The position numbers were made by a program, and so were the translations under genes. This document shows, piece after piece, positions 1 through 8,576 of a stretch of 64,000 bases of DNA. The first letter of the stretch is position 1; every line of letters begins with the position of its first letter. The notes below the pieces were generated by a model. It was not told the DNA's origin. It worked only from the letters and a program-made list of their open reading frames with translations, and made no database searches. Source of the stretch: Bacteroidia bacterium (GTDB lineage: Bacteria; Bacteroidota; Bacteroidia; UKL13-3); assembly GCA_020049855.1 (NCBI GenBank), contig JAGVLJ010000013.1:62001-126000 (forward strand), read 5' to 3'.

Positions 1-794
1 GCTGCTCTGCTGAAAATAATGTACCTGTTGTGGGCCGTCAGGAGGTTTTGGTTCGCAGGGAAATGCATTGGATGCGTATTGACCGTTACTACAGCTTTAA
101 AAACAAGGAAGGCCAAACTTCAACCAAAGAAAAAGATATTCATAAAAATGTTACCGATTTTGAAAACATTAAAGTTGCTTTTCAACCGGTAATGTGCCAG
201 CAATGCGGTCATGCACCATGTGAGTCGGTTTGTCCGGTTCTTGCAACAGTGCATAGTTCCGAAGGGTTGAACCAAATGACATATAACCGATGCGTGGGTA
301 CCCGTTATTGCGCTAACAACTGCCCTTACAAAGTAAGACGTTTCAATTGGTTTCGCTATAACGATAACGAGAAGTTCGATTTCCACTTCAACAATGATTT
401 AGGTAAAATGGTCATCAACCCTGATGTGACAGTTCGAACCAGAGGTGTAATGGAGAAATGTACTTTCTGTGTGCAGCGTATTCAGGCAGGTAAGCTAAAA
501 GCTAAGACGGAAAACCGTGAAATAAAAGATGGTGATATCAAAACTGCCTGTCAGCAATCATGTCCGGCCAATGCCATTGTATTCGGTGATATGTTTGATG
601 CCAACAGCGAATTAGTAAAATTATTAAAGAACGAAAGAGGTTACCACATGTTGGAAGAACTGAATGTTCAGCCATCAGTAAATTACCTCACTAAGATAAG
701 AAATGTGGAAGGCACCCTGCTTGAACAAAATGATCATGCAACGGCTAAACACGAAGAGCATAAAGCTGAAGAAACTCATACTGAACATAACTAA
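1..794 (+). CDS. actB: Alternative complex III iron-sulfur subunit ActB, C-terminal part (5' truncated by window)
   Basis: ActB carries the iron-sulfur clusters of alternative complex III, the membrane quinol:electron-acceptor oxidoreductase that replaces bc1 in many Bacteroidota. The frame is open from base 3 (reading [11 protein letters not shown]) through the GTG used by the ORF track, so the gene starts upstream of the window and that GTG is not a real start. The visible part is a four-cluster ferredoxin-like module: [14 protein letters not shown], then [12 protein letters not shown], then CTFCVQR and CQQSCP. The tail is rich in His and Glu. In the phylum ActB is normally a fusion with a molybdopterin-oxidoreductase-like domain, which would lie upstream. 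The next gene, actC, follows after 24 bases on the same strand. Confidence 0.93.
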   Translation, partial: CSAENNVPVVGRQEVLVRREMHWMRIDRYYSFKNKEGQTSTKEKDIHKNVTDFENIKVAFQPVMCQQCGHAPCESVCPVLATVHSSEGLNQMTYNRCVGTRYCANNCPYKVRRFNWFRYNDNEKFDFHFNNDLGKMVINPDVTVRTRGVMEKCTFCVQRIQAGKLKAKTENREIKDGDIKTACQQSCPANAIVFGDMFDANSELVKLLKNERGYHMLEELNVQPSVNYLTKIRNVEGTLLEQNDHATAKHEEHKAEETHTEHN

Positions 795-818
795 TAGTAA
801 AAAATTAACATTACGGAT

Positions 819-2174
819 ATGTACGAATCTCCAATAAGAGAAGTGCTCGTAGAAGGTGGCAAAACTTACACCGATGTATCGAACGATATTTGCCGCCCAT
901 TAGAGAACAAAGCCACAAAAGGCTGGTGGATTGGTTTCATTGTGTCGGCCCTGGTGCTGGCATTATGGATTGGTGCCACCACCTACACCCTTATGACCGG
1001 TATAGGTACCTGGGGTTTGAATAAAACAGTAGGCTGGGCTTTTGATATTACCAACTTCGTATTTTGGGTTGGTATTGGTCACGCAGGAAAGTTAATCTCC
1101 GCTATCTTGTTATTGTTCCGCCAAAAGTGGAGGATGTCTATCAACCGATCGGCAGAAGCAATGACTATTTTTGCAGTAATTTGTGCAGCTTCATTCATTG
1201 TGTCGCACATGGGGCGTCCATGGGTGGCTTATTGGCCAATTCCTTTACCAAATGCATTTGGTTCATTGTGGGTAAACTTTAACTCGCCCTTAGTTTGGGA
1301 CGTATTTGCGATTTCAACATACTTCTCTGTTTCGTTGGTATTCTGGTATCTGGGATTGATTCCGGATATTGCTACCATTCGCGACCGTGCCACTACCCGC
1401 ATGCGTAAATTCATGTATAATTTTTTTGCAATGGGTTGGGATGGATCAGCACGAACATGGAATCGTTATGAATTAGTTTCATTGATTCTTGCAGGTATTT
1501 CTACCCCACTCGTACTATCGGTACACTCCATTGTGTCAATGGACTTTGCTACATCGGTGATTCCGGGATGGCACACCACTATCTTCCCTCCTTATTTTGT
1601 GGCTGGGGCTATTTTCTCCGGATTCGGAATGGTATTAACGCTGCTGGTAATAGGACGTGTGGTTTTAAAACAGGAAGAATACATTACCATGGGTCACTTA
1701 GATGCCATGTGCAAAGTGGTTATGCTCACAGGTTCAATGGTAGGTTTGGCTTATATAACTGAGTTTTTTATTGCGGCCTACTCGGGTGTTGAATATGAGC
1801 AATACGCGTTTATTAACCGAGCTACCGGACCTTATGCCTGGGCCTACTGGATTATGATGAGTTGCAACCTTATTGCCCCTCAGGTATTCTGGACTAAATG
1901 GGCTCGCTCTACCCCATGGTTTATCTTTGTACTTTCCATCATTGTAAATATTGGGATGTGGTTTGAACGTTTCGTAATTATCGTTACTTCACTTCACCGT
2001 GATTACATTACCTCCAGTTGGGCTATGTACACACCTACCTGGGTTGAATTTAGTATCCTCATCGGATCATTCGGATTATTCTTCACATTATACTTCTTGT
2101 TTGTAAGGTATCTGCCTACCATCAACATGTCGGAGATAAAGGCTATCCTTCCTAAAAAGCAAACCCAACATTAA
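819..2174 (+). CDS. actC: Alternative complex III membrane subunit ActC (NrfD/PsrC-like)
   Basis: This 451-residue polytopic protein belongs to the NrfD/PsrC family and forms one of the two quinol-interacting membrane subunits of alternative complex III. About ten hydrophobic segments can be seen, beginning with GWWIGFIVSALVLALWIG near residue 36. The conserved stretches FWVGIGHAGKLISAILLLFRQKWR and HMGRPWVAYWPIPLPN are characteristic of the family. It sits between actB and actD with short gaps, so it is certainly part of the act operon. Its length is normal for ActC. Confidence 0.94.
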   Translation: MYESPIREVLVEGGKTYTDVSNDICRPLENKATKGWWIGFIVSALVLALWIGATTYTLMTGIGTWGLNKTVGWAFDITNFVFWVGIGHAGKLISAILLLFRQKWRMSINRSAEAMTIFAVICAASFIVSHMGRPWVAYWPIPLPNAFGSLWVNFNSPLVWDVFAISTYFSVSLVFWYLGLIPDIATIRDRATTRMRKFMYNFFAMGWDGSARTWNRYELVSLILAGISTPLVLSVHSIVSMDFATSVIPGWHTTIFPPYFVAGAIFSGFGMVLTLLVIGRVVLKQEEYITMGHLDAMCKVVMLTGSMVGLAYITEFFIAAYSGVEYEQYAFINRATGPYAWAYWIMMSCNLIAPQVFWTKWARSTPWFIFVLSIIVNIGMWFERFVIIVTSLHRDYITSSWAMYTPTWVEFSILIGSFGLFFTLYFLFVRYLPTINMSEIKAILPKKQTQH

Positions 2175-2185
2175 TAAAGGAACTG

Positions 2186-2725
2186 ATGTCAATGAAAAAT
2201 AACAACCAAAAACTGATTCTCGGCATTTACGATGACCCTGACAAAGTGCTTGCGGCTACACGTAACGTTCGTAAAGCAGGCTTTGATATTAAAGATGTGT
2301 ATACCCCCTTCCCTATACATGGAATTGACAAGGCAATGGGTATTCAGCGTTCCCGCTTAGGAATTTCTGCCTTTTTGTTTGCCATGACCGGATTACTTAC
2401 TGCCGTGGTGATGATGGTTTACATGTCGTGGGGTGATGATTGGGAAATTAATATTGGTGGAAAGCCAAACTTGCATATCCCTACTTATATTCCGGTAACC
2501 TTTGAGTTATCCATTTTATTCACCGCATTCGGAATGGTTGCAACCTTTTTTATTGTAAGTAAAATGGCTCACGGTAAAAACCCAACGCTGATGGATATTC
2601 GTCAAACCGATGACCGAATTGTAATTGCAGTAAACCTGCACAACACCGGAGACAGCGATGCCATTAATAAAATTTTTCAATCCAACGGTGCGTTAGAAGT
2701 TAAAGAAAGGGATTTATCTATATGA
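2186..2725 (+). CDS. actD: Alternative complex III subunit ActD (DUF3341)
   Basis: ActD is a DUF3341 membrane protein of alternative complex III. The 179-residue product has a soluble N-terminal part (ILGIYDDPDKVLAATRNVRKAGF), then two transmembrane segments around residues 60-80 and 107-128, matching the family pattern and length. The ORF track start is followed two codons later by another ATG (2192), and the sequence does not decide between them. The stop overlaps the ATG of actE by four bases, which implies translational coupling. Confidence 0.92.
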   Translation: MSMKNNNQKLILGIYDDPDKVLAATRNVRKAGFDIKDVYTPFPIHGIDKAMGIQRSRLGISAFLFAMTGLLTAVVMMVYMSWGDDWEINIGGKPNLHIPTYIPVTFELSILFTAFGMVATFFIVSKMAHGKNPTLMDIRQTDDRIVIAVNLHNTGDSDAINKIFQSNGALEVKERDLSI

Positions 2726-3366
2726 AACATACCATTAAGTTATTCCTGTCAGGTTTGGCCATAGTTGCTGTTTCTTCCTGCGGAAGAGATGCCAATGACC
2801 CGGGTATTGAATATGCCCCCGACATGTATGTATCTAAAGGTTATGAACCATACAGCCAGCTGGCCGATGTTACCCGATCTATTACCGATGAGAACGGAAA
2901 AACATGGGTAATAAATTCGGACGGCAAAAATATGCGCGAACCGGTAAAAGGAACTATTGCCCGCGGACAACTGGACTATGTTTTTCCTTACGCAAAAACT
3001 CCCGAAGATTATGAACGTGCCGGTGCAGAATTGAAAAATCCATTAGCTGCTACCGAAGAAAATCTGGCTGAAGGAAAGCGCTTATACGAAATTAACTGTA
3101 CTCCCTGCCACGGGACAAATGGTAAAGGGGATGGAACCATTGTACAAGATGGCAAATACCCACCACCGCCTTCCTACGATTCAGATCGGATTAAAACTAC
3201 TGCCGATGGAAAAATGTATTTCTCCATTACCTACGGTAAAAACCTCATGGGTTCTTATGCATCTTCCCTTTCTCCAACCGAAAGATGGCAAGTGATACAC
3301 TATATCCGCACACTGTCAGGAAATGCTGCTGCACCAGCTGACTCAACAACAGTTCCTAAACAATAA
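2722..3366 (+). CDS. actE: Alternative complex III mono-heme cytochrome c lipoprotein ActE
   Basis: This 214-residue protein starts with a lipoprotein signal (LAIVAVSSC, lipidated Cys20) and carries a single c-type heme site, CTPCH at residues 126-130. Met176 in KNLMGSYA is the likely distal heme ligand. This matches ActE, the periplasmic mono-heme cytochrome that passes electrons out of alternative complex III. It overlaps actD by four bases and is followed by actF after 29 bases. The C-terminal tail is rich in Ala and Pro. Confidence 0.93.
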   Translation: MKHTIKLFLSGLAIVAVSSCGRDANDPGIEYAPDMYVSKGYEPYSQLADVTRSITDENGKTWVINSDGKNMREPVKGTIARGQLDYVFPYAKTPEDYERAGAELKNPLAATEENLAEGKRLYEINCTPCHGTNGKGDGTIVQDGKYPPPPSYDSDRIKTTADGKMYFSITYGKNLMGSYASSLSPTERWQVIHYIRTLSGNAAAPADSTTVPKQ

Positions 3367-3395
3367 ACTACTTAAACTAATAAAGAGATTCGAAC

Positions 3396-4655
3396 ATGGC
3401 ACACGGACACGAACACGAAGTAGTAATAAAAGACGAAAAATTTGTAATGACCGCCAAAGACAAAAGGGTCTCCATGATCCTTATGGGTGGCGGCTTGCTA
3501 CTTGCGCTTATTGGCATTTTAACCAATCACAGCGAGCATGAAATGTTAATGAAACGGATATGGGCAAACTTACTTGCTGACGGATATTTCTTTTTTATCA
3601 TCAGCATTTGCGCCACGGCATTCATTGCAATTAAAGCCATTGCCAATGCAGGCTGGCACACCAGCATTAAGCGTATTCCTGAAGCAATGGGCACCTTTCT
3701 ACCTTTTGCCGCAGCAGTATTGATTATTGTACTTATTGGTGGCGGAAGCGAAGTTTACCATTGGATGCACCATGGCATTACCGACCCAACCTCGCCAAAT
3801 TACGATAAAGTGATAGCAGGCAAAAGTTGGTATCTCAATCAGGGATTTTTTTGGGGCCGACTAATTGTATTCTTTGCGGTTTGGATTTTTATTACCCGTA
3901 AATTCCGTAAGTGGTCATTACAGGAAGATATTGAAGGTGGTTTATCCTTCTTTGATAAAACATACAAAACTGCAGCATTCTTCACCTTCTTCTTTGCTTT
4001 CACTTTCTCCATGTTTAGCTGGGATATTATGATGAGTATTGATACCCATTGGTTCTCTACCATCTTCTCTATTTACAACTTTGCTACAGGATGGGTAAGC
4101 GCCATTACCATTATGGCTTTAACAGCTATTCAGCTTAAGAAAAGAGGATACCTGAGCATTGTGAACGAAGACGTAATTCATGACCTCGGTAAAATGATGT
4201 TTGCCTTTAGTATTTTCTGGACTTATATGTGGGTGGCCCAAATGTTATTGATTTGGTACGCCAACTTACCTGAAGAAGTAACCTATTACCTTGACCGCAC
4301 TAAAAACGGATGGGGTTTTCACTTCTACCTTAATCTTGCACTCAACTTTATCATCCCGTTCTTTGGACTGATGACACGTACCGGTAAACGCAATACCTGG
4401 TGGTTGAGTTTTGTAGGATGTATCCTGCTCTTCGGACACTGGAACGATGTTTACCTGATGACCTTTGCAGGTGCCATGAAAGACCACCATGGTATTTCAC
4501 ATGCACCGGGATGGGGATTGATGGAATTTGGTTTCTTGGCCATGTTTGTTGGCGGATTCATCTATGTGCTGCTAACTTCATTAAGCAAAGCCAACCTCTA
4601 TCCTACTAAACATCCATATATTATGGAAAGTGCCCTGCACGATGTAGGTGTATAA
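3396..4655 (+). CDS. actF: Alternative complex III membrane subunit ActF
   Basis: ActF is the second large NrfD-like membrane subunit of alternative complex III. The product is 419 residues with about ten hydrophobic segments, the first being MILMGGGLLLALIGIL near residue 28. Aromatic- and His-rich loops (YHWMHHGITDPTSPNYD, MKDHHGISHAPGWGLMEFG) are typical of this subunit. It is the last gene of the act operon here: a strong hairpin terminator follows 24 bases after the stop, and the cytochrome oxidase genes that often come next in this phylum are absent. Confidence 0.93.
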   Translation: MAHGHEHEVVIKDEKFVMTAKDKRVSMILMGGGLLLALIGILTNHSEHEMLMKRIWANLLADGYFFFIISICATAFIAIKAIANAGWHTSIKRIPEAMGTFLPFAAAVLIIVLIGGGSEVYHWMHHGITDPTSPNYDKVIAGKSWYLNQGFFWGRLIVFFAVWIFITRKFRKWSLQEDIEGGLSFFDKTYKTAAFFTFFFAFTFSMFSWDIMMSIDTHWFSTIFSIYNFATGWVSAITIMALTAIQLKKRGYLSIVNEDVIHDLGKMMFAFSIFWTYMWVAQMLLIWYANLPEEVTYYLDRTKNGWGFHFYLNLALNFIIPFFGLMTRTGKRNTWWLSFVGCILLFGHWNDVYLMTFAGAMKDHHGISHAPGWGLMEFGFLAMFVGGFIYVLLTSLSKANLYPTKHPYIMESALHDVGV

Positions 4656-4675
4656 ACAAATAAAAAGACTTTTAT

Positions 4676-4706
4676 ATAAGCCCTTTGGAAACGAGGGGCT
4701 TTTTTA
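4676..4706 (+). terminator. Intrinsic terminator after actF
   Basis: The stem GCCCTTTG / CGAGGGGC (4680-4687 and 4692-4699, with G-U pairs) closes a GAAA tetraloop and is followed by TTTTTT. It lies just after the actF stop and ends the operon. A nearly identical hairpin occurs at 6935-6954. Confidence 0.9.
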
Positions 4707-4732
4707 TTGCAAAGAAAATTCCTGATTTACAA

Positions 4733-4761
4733 TTGCCCCTATAAAGAATATGTTATCTTTG
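4733..4761 (+). promoter_or_regulatory. Bacteroidota-type promoter upstream of the broken lipoprotein gene
   Basis: TTG at 4733-4735, an 18-base spacer and TATCTTTG at 4754-4761 match the Bacteroidota primary sigma consensus (TTG at -33, TAnnTTTG at -7). The ATG of the pseudogene lies 27 bases further on. The promoter looks intact although the gene behind it is broken. Confidence 0.75.
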
Positions 4762-4788
4762 TTATAATGACTACTAAACAAAGTAATC

Positions 4789-6472
4789 ATGAAAGTCGTA
4801 TCAACAATTACTAAACTCATCCTTCATCTTGCTGTTTTCACCTGTACTTTTTCTTGCCACAAAGATGTTGACTTACCATCAAAAAGCAACTTAAGCAATC
4901 CTTACCTTATCAACGCTTCAAGCCAAACAATAATTGAAAATGACAGCCCAACCGCCATAGTTTTGGGTAGTCAATTAACCAACCCGTATACGGTTTCAAA
5001 CATGCAATCTGCGTTTACAGCGCTTACCACGGAAGACCCGGAGTTTTGCAGCAATTCAATTAATGTTAGAACTACACATTACTATGTAAAATTTTAACCC
5101 CAAAATGATGATGATGTAGAAGCCCTTCTTGACGACAGCACATTAATACTTTATGACTACCCTTTAGACAGACCAATAGTTAATAATAGCAATTATTATA
5201 AAGACCCAACTCTCTCGGAAACTACCCCCAATTATAAATATGCCTGTGTTCCCTTTGGTTTCAGTTTCCCAAATGTTCAATATTAAATTTTGGCAAACCT
5301 CTATATTCCTGAAGAGGACCCGCTTTTAGAATATACTGATGATTCTGAATTAGATATTTGTATTGACAAATTAGTTTATGAGGCGTTATCCAGTACCGGA
5401 AACCTGGACACTTTCAATATAGTTGAACCCGACACAAATGCTCCTGCGCCTTTGTTTTCCAGAAGATCAAAATGGAATCCGTCTGGAATAATACGGTATC
5501 ACGATAATACCCTTATCCCTCCTAACAATACCGAAAAAGTTGGTTGGAAAGGCTTGGATGGTGTAAAAGTGCGGGTGCGCAGATGGTTCACCACCAGAGA
5601 GGCATTAACTGATGCAAACGGGTATTATTTTATCAATGAAAAATTTAGGAGAGATGTGAATTACTCTATAAAATGGGAGAGGCAAAATTTTCAATTGAAT
5701 CTTGCTACCGTGGGGCAGCTTTACTTTGAAGGCCCAAAACAAACTGGGGCATGGGTGTTGAATATCGGGCCCGGCTTAGCCAACATGATAAGTACCGTAC
5801 ACATGGCAGCCATGGATTATTATTACAAATATTATTATGTAAATCTATCCTCACCATCTCTTAATACTTTTTGGACACCCAGACTTAATATTGGTATTTA
5901 TTATGAATATAATTCCGATGCAAATGGTGACTGTAGGCCTTGGGCAAGAACCTTTGGAGCGTATAACACTATCAGGATTTACAACCCCAACAGACGTGGG
6001 CATGAAATATATGGTACCGCAATTCATGAAATGACTCACTTTGCACATTGGGGAATTGTTAGGTGCGTCAACGTATAACAACGCATCGAGTAAATTAGCA
6101 GAGAGTTGGAGACGTTTGATACAATGGACCTTTGCCAATAAACGATACAAAAATTACTATGGCCTCGCAAACTTTGATCACTACTTTGGATGGCAAAGCT
6201 ACAATTTAAGTTCCTCATCTGCCGTTTCCTCTATGCATGATGGTTATGCCCCCGTTTTTATTGATTTGGTTGATAACTGGAATCAATATGCCGAAAACTG
6301 GAATAGTGCATATTTTGTTACTGATCCAATTTCAGGTTATACAGCGAAAGATGTAGAAGACGCTTTGCCAGATTGCGAATCGCTGAATTCTATCAAAGCC
6401 AAACTTGACCAGCTAAATAAAACTTCAAGTACAGACCTATATAATCTCTTTGAATTCTACAACAACATTTAG
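4789..6472 (+). pseudogene. Broken lipoprotein gene with HExxH metallopeptidase-like motif
   Basis: Three ORFs are pieces of one gene of about 560 codons. The first (to 5097) starts with a lipoprotein signal (LAVFTCTFSC). The same frame then continues after TAA at 5095-5097 with a stop-free, protein-like stretch to TAA at 5284-5286, and again to about 6050. There a frameshift (one base gained or two lost) moves reading into frame 2, which runs to 6472. The joined protein contains NIRTTHYYVKF-like and LYIPEED segments that I associate with an uncharacterised Bacteroidota secreted family, and an HEMTH motif followed by FAHW, which resembles a zincin active site. Two nonsense changes plus a frameshift make three separate lesions, so this is probably a true pseudogene rather than one sequencing error. 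Confidence 0.85.
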
Positions 6473-6473
6473 T

Positions 6474-6911
6474 ATGAATACACGATTATTACACTATTTA
6501 TTTTCCCTTTGCCTTTTCTCATTTTCTTGTAAAGAACCTGAAGGCGCTCTTCAAGAAAACAAGATTATTATAACTAACTTGTTTAGTCAGGAGGTGATCG
6601 GCACTTTTTACTGGTCGCATGAAACCTTTACCATACCGGTTAACGGTACTTACACTTATTTGGAATCAGGAGATGGGGCCGGAACTTTTAGCTTTGGTGA
6701 ATCTGATTCTGTAATAATAAAATTCGAAGACGGCAAAGAAAAAACAGATTATAATTGCGGAGCCCCTCACGTGAATGCAATAAAACCGGAATGCTGGAAA
6801 GACACAATTAATTTGTTTAATTCATCTAAATACCTACAAGCCAAAGTCAGCGAGAATAAATTCGTGGCATACTATTATATCACTCAGGCCGATTACGATG
6901 AGGCCAAGTAA
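6474..6911 (+). CDS. Small lipoprotein of unknown function
   Basis: The product is 145 residues from the ATG at 6474, which follows the stop of the broken upstream gene by one base and places a clean lipoprotein signal at the N-terminus (LHYLFSLCLFSFSC, lipidated Cys about residue 20). The ORF track start at 6450 is 8 codons too early and would bury the signal. The mature part is a short, probably all-beta domain (IIITNLFSQEVIGTFYWSHETFTIPVNGTYTYLESGDG) with two Cys in CGAPHVNAIKPEC. I do not recognise the family. It was presumably co-transcribed with, and may have worked beside, the broken HExxH lipoprotein. It is still open, but its translation may suffer from the upstream stops. Confidence 0.7.
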   Translation: MNTRLLHYLFSLCLFSFSCKEPEGALQENKIIITNLFSQEVIGTFYWSHETFTIPVNGTYTYLESGDGAGTFSFGESDSVIIKFEDGKEKTDYNCGAPHVNAIKPECWKDTINLFNSSKYLQAKVSENKFVAYYYITQADYDEAK

Positions 6912-6930
6912 GCACGCTTGGCTTGTATAA

Positions 6931-6962
6931 AAAAGCCCTTCGGAAACGAGGGGCTTTTTTTT
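6931..6962 (+). terminator. Intrinsic terminator, near copy of the one after actF
   Basis: The stem GCCCTTCG / CGAGGGGC (6935-6942 and 6947-6954) with a GAAA loop and a run of eight T ends the lipoprotein unit. It differs from the 4680-4699 hairpin at a single base of the 20-base core. Confidence 0.9.
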
Positions 6963-7055
6963 ATACGTAATCCTTTAGCTTTGTGTAGTGATATCCTGAA
7001 ACAGGAAGCGAATGCCGAAAAGCTTATGAGTAGGCTCATTTAAAATAAAACACAT

Positions 7056-7409
7056 ATGAAAATGATCAAATCTCCCTTTACGTAGATTGCTGTTGTAGTG
7101 ATGTTGCTCAGCACTTCCTGCGCACATCTGGTGGGCTTCCCTACTTCGAGCGCGCAGATTTCAGGAAACAATTTTAAAGTCCTGGGTGAATCGAAAGGTA
7201 CATCTGCGGCTACTTACTGATTCGGCATTGGTGGTCTCGACCGAAAAGCACTGGCCAATGAAGCCATCAAAGACATGAAGATCAAACATCCTTTGAAAGA
7301 AGGACAGGTTTATGCCAATATGGTCCTTGATTATAAATTCACGTTCATTGCCATTTACATGAAACAAACGGTAACGGTAACAGCCGACATTGTAGAGTTT
7401 ACCAAATAA
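7056..7409 (+). pseudogene. Decayed small lipoprotein gene (TRL-like/DUF6567-like)
   Basis: One frame from ATG 7056 to TAA 7407-7409 reads as a coherent 117-codon protein broken by TAG at 7083-7085 (codon 10) and TGA at 7218-7220 (codon 55). It has a lipoprotein-like start (VVVMLLSTSC), then FKVLGESKGTSAATY, FGIGGLDRKALANEAIKDM and VTVTADIVEF. The GGLxRKAL and TADIVEF stretches recall a small Bacteroidota lipoprotein family (TRL-like, DUF6567), by memory only. A TAGCTTTG box at 6976-6983 could be the old promoter. The ORF track shows only an antisense shadow here. Confidence 0.7.
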
Positions 7410-7454
7410 ACGCTGCTGAACAATTTTGAAAGCCATGCACCTGCATAGCTTTTT

Positions 7455-8222
7455 TTATGAGTTAAATCCCCGTAACCGTATTTGCGTTAACCTGCGTTTG
7501 GTATCCAGCGGAAAATCATTCTGCATGATCCATTCGTAATAGGCGGGTTCAGCTTTTAATACATCCGAAACCGATTTGCCTTTATGCTTCCCGAAATTAA
7601 ATACCTCCCTGCCCTTTGCATCATAAATCATTCTTCCGGCTAGATCCACAAAATTAGTTTGCCCAGAGAAACTGTGTAAAAATTCAATATCGTTTTTCAG
7701 GTTATCATAACGCTGCAACTGTGCCTTCAGCACTTCTAAAGTAGCACTGGTATCTGCTTCGGCTGAGTGGGCTTTCTCCAATACTTTATCGCAATAAAAT
7801 TTATAAGCTGCCACCAGGTTGCGTTGTTCCATAACGTGAAAAATGCGTTGCACATCAATGAACTTTCTGTCCTCCGGATCAAAATCCACTTTGGCGCGCA
7901 GAAACTCTTCCACCAGCATGGGGAAATCAAACTTATTGGAGTTGAACCCTGCAAAATCACAGCCCTTTAAATATTCATTCAACTCTCTTGCCTTATCGGC
8001 AAAAATGGGTTCATCTTTTACATCCTCATTGGTAATGCCGTGAATGGCGGTCACTTCTTTCGGAATAGGTATTTGCGGGTTGAACCGCTGGGTTTTTACC
8101 TCTTCGGTACCATCGGGGAAAACCTTAATGGTGCATATTTCTACAATACGATCGTTGGAGATATTGATGCCGGTAGTTTCTAAATCAAATACCACCAATG
8201 GGCGTTTTAAGTTAAGTTGCAT
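7455..8222 (-). CDS. DnaQ-like 3'-5' exonuclease with C-terminal DUF3820-like domain
   Basis: The 255-residue protein is a DEDDh exonuclease of the DnaQ (DNA polymerase III epsilon) superfamily. Exo I is FDLETTG (Asp13, Glu15), Exo II is GFNSNKFDFPML, and Exo III is HSAEADT with the catalytic His and Asp. Residues from about 205 (FNFGKHKGKSVSDVLKAEPAYYEWIM) look like a DUF3820 module, a common partner of such exonucleases in Bacteroidota. It may proofread or process DNA or RNA ends; it cannot be assigned as the replicative epsilon subunit from sequence alone. It stands alone, with no same-strand close neighbour. Confidence 0.88.
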   Translation of the reverse strand: MQLNLKRPLVVFDLETTGINISNDRIVEICTIKVFPDGTEEVKTQRFNPQIPIPKEVTAIHGITNEDVKDEPIFADKARELNEYLKGCDFAGFNSNKFDFPMLVEEFLRAKVDFDPEDRKFIDVQRIFHVMEQRNLVAAYKFYCDKVLEKAHSAEADTSATLEVLKAQLQRYDNLKNDIEFLHSFSGQTNFVDLAGRMIYDAKGREVFNFGKHKGKSVSDVLKAEPAYYEWIMQNDFPLDTKRRLTQIRLRGFNS

Positions 8223-8235
8223 GGTGCAAATATAA

Positions 8236-8576
8236 CGGCTAATTCGTTTCGATGAATTAAATTACGGGGTACGTTTTACGAACCGAAGGTCATCGAAGCT
8301 AATTACGGTTTCAGCGTCTTTCTGCGATTTCTGCGGGATACAGTGTGTAAATGGGAAGACATCCCCCAGCCCCCTTCCCTCACACGCAAACCAACGCTGC
8401 AAGGGGGACAGTTTCTTTGCGTGAAATTTTCTGCGAGTTCAGCGGGAAACAAAACGAGAATAGTCACTGATTAACTTCGTTGAGCTAAAGGTTGCACATA
8501 TTTTTAATCAGTGAAATCTGTGACAGACTTCCTTGCCATCATTGTTTGTCCTGCTTCCGTGTAAATAAAGCACCGC
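8236..8576. other. Intergenic stretch with degenerate repeat-like phrases, no gene
   Basis: About 340 bases separate the exonuclease from the Mpl gene. No protein-like ORF is visible. It contains phrases such as TTTCTGCGATTTCTGCGGGA and TTTGCGTGAAATTTTCTGCGAGTTCAGCGGGAAA, and an imperfect inverted pair around TCACTGATTAA / TTAATCAGTGA (8465-8515). These resemble worn copies of dispersed intergenic repeats seen elsewhere in the window. Confidence 0.5.

Noticed and set aside
4789-7409. Possible stop-codon recoding, because several frames contain in-frame TAA, TAG and TGA
   Set aside because: Intact genes in the window use all three stops normally and use TGG for Trp. The lesions are confined to a few accessory genes, so decay is the simpler reading.
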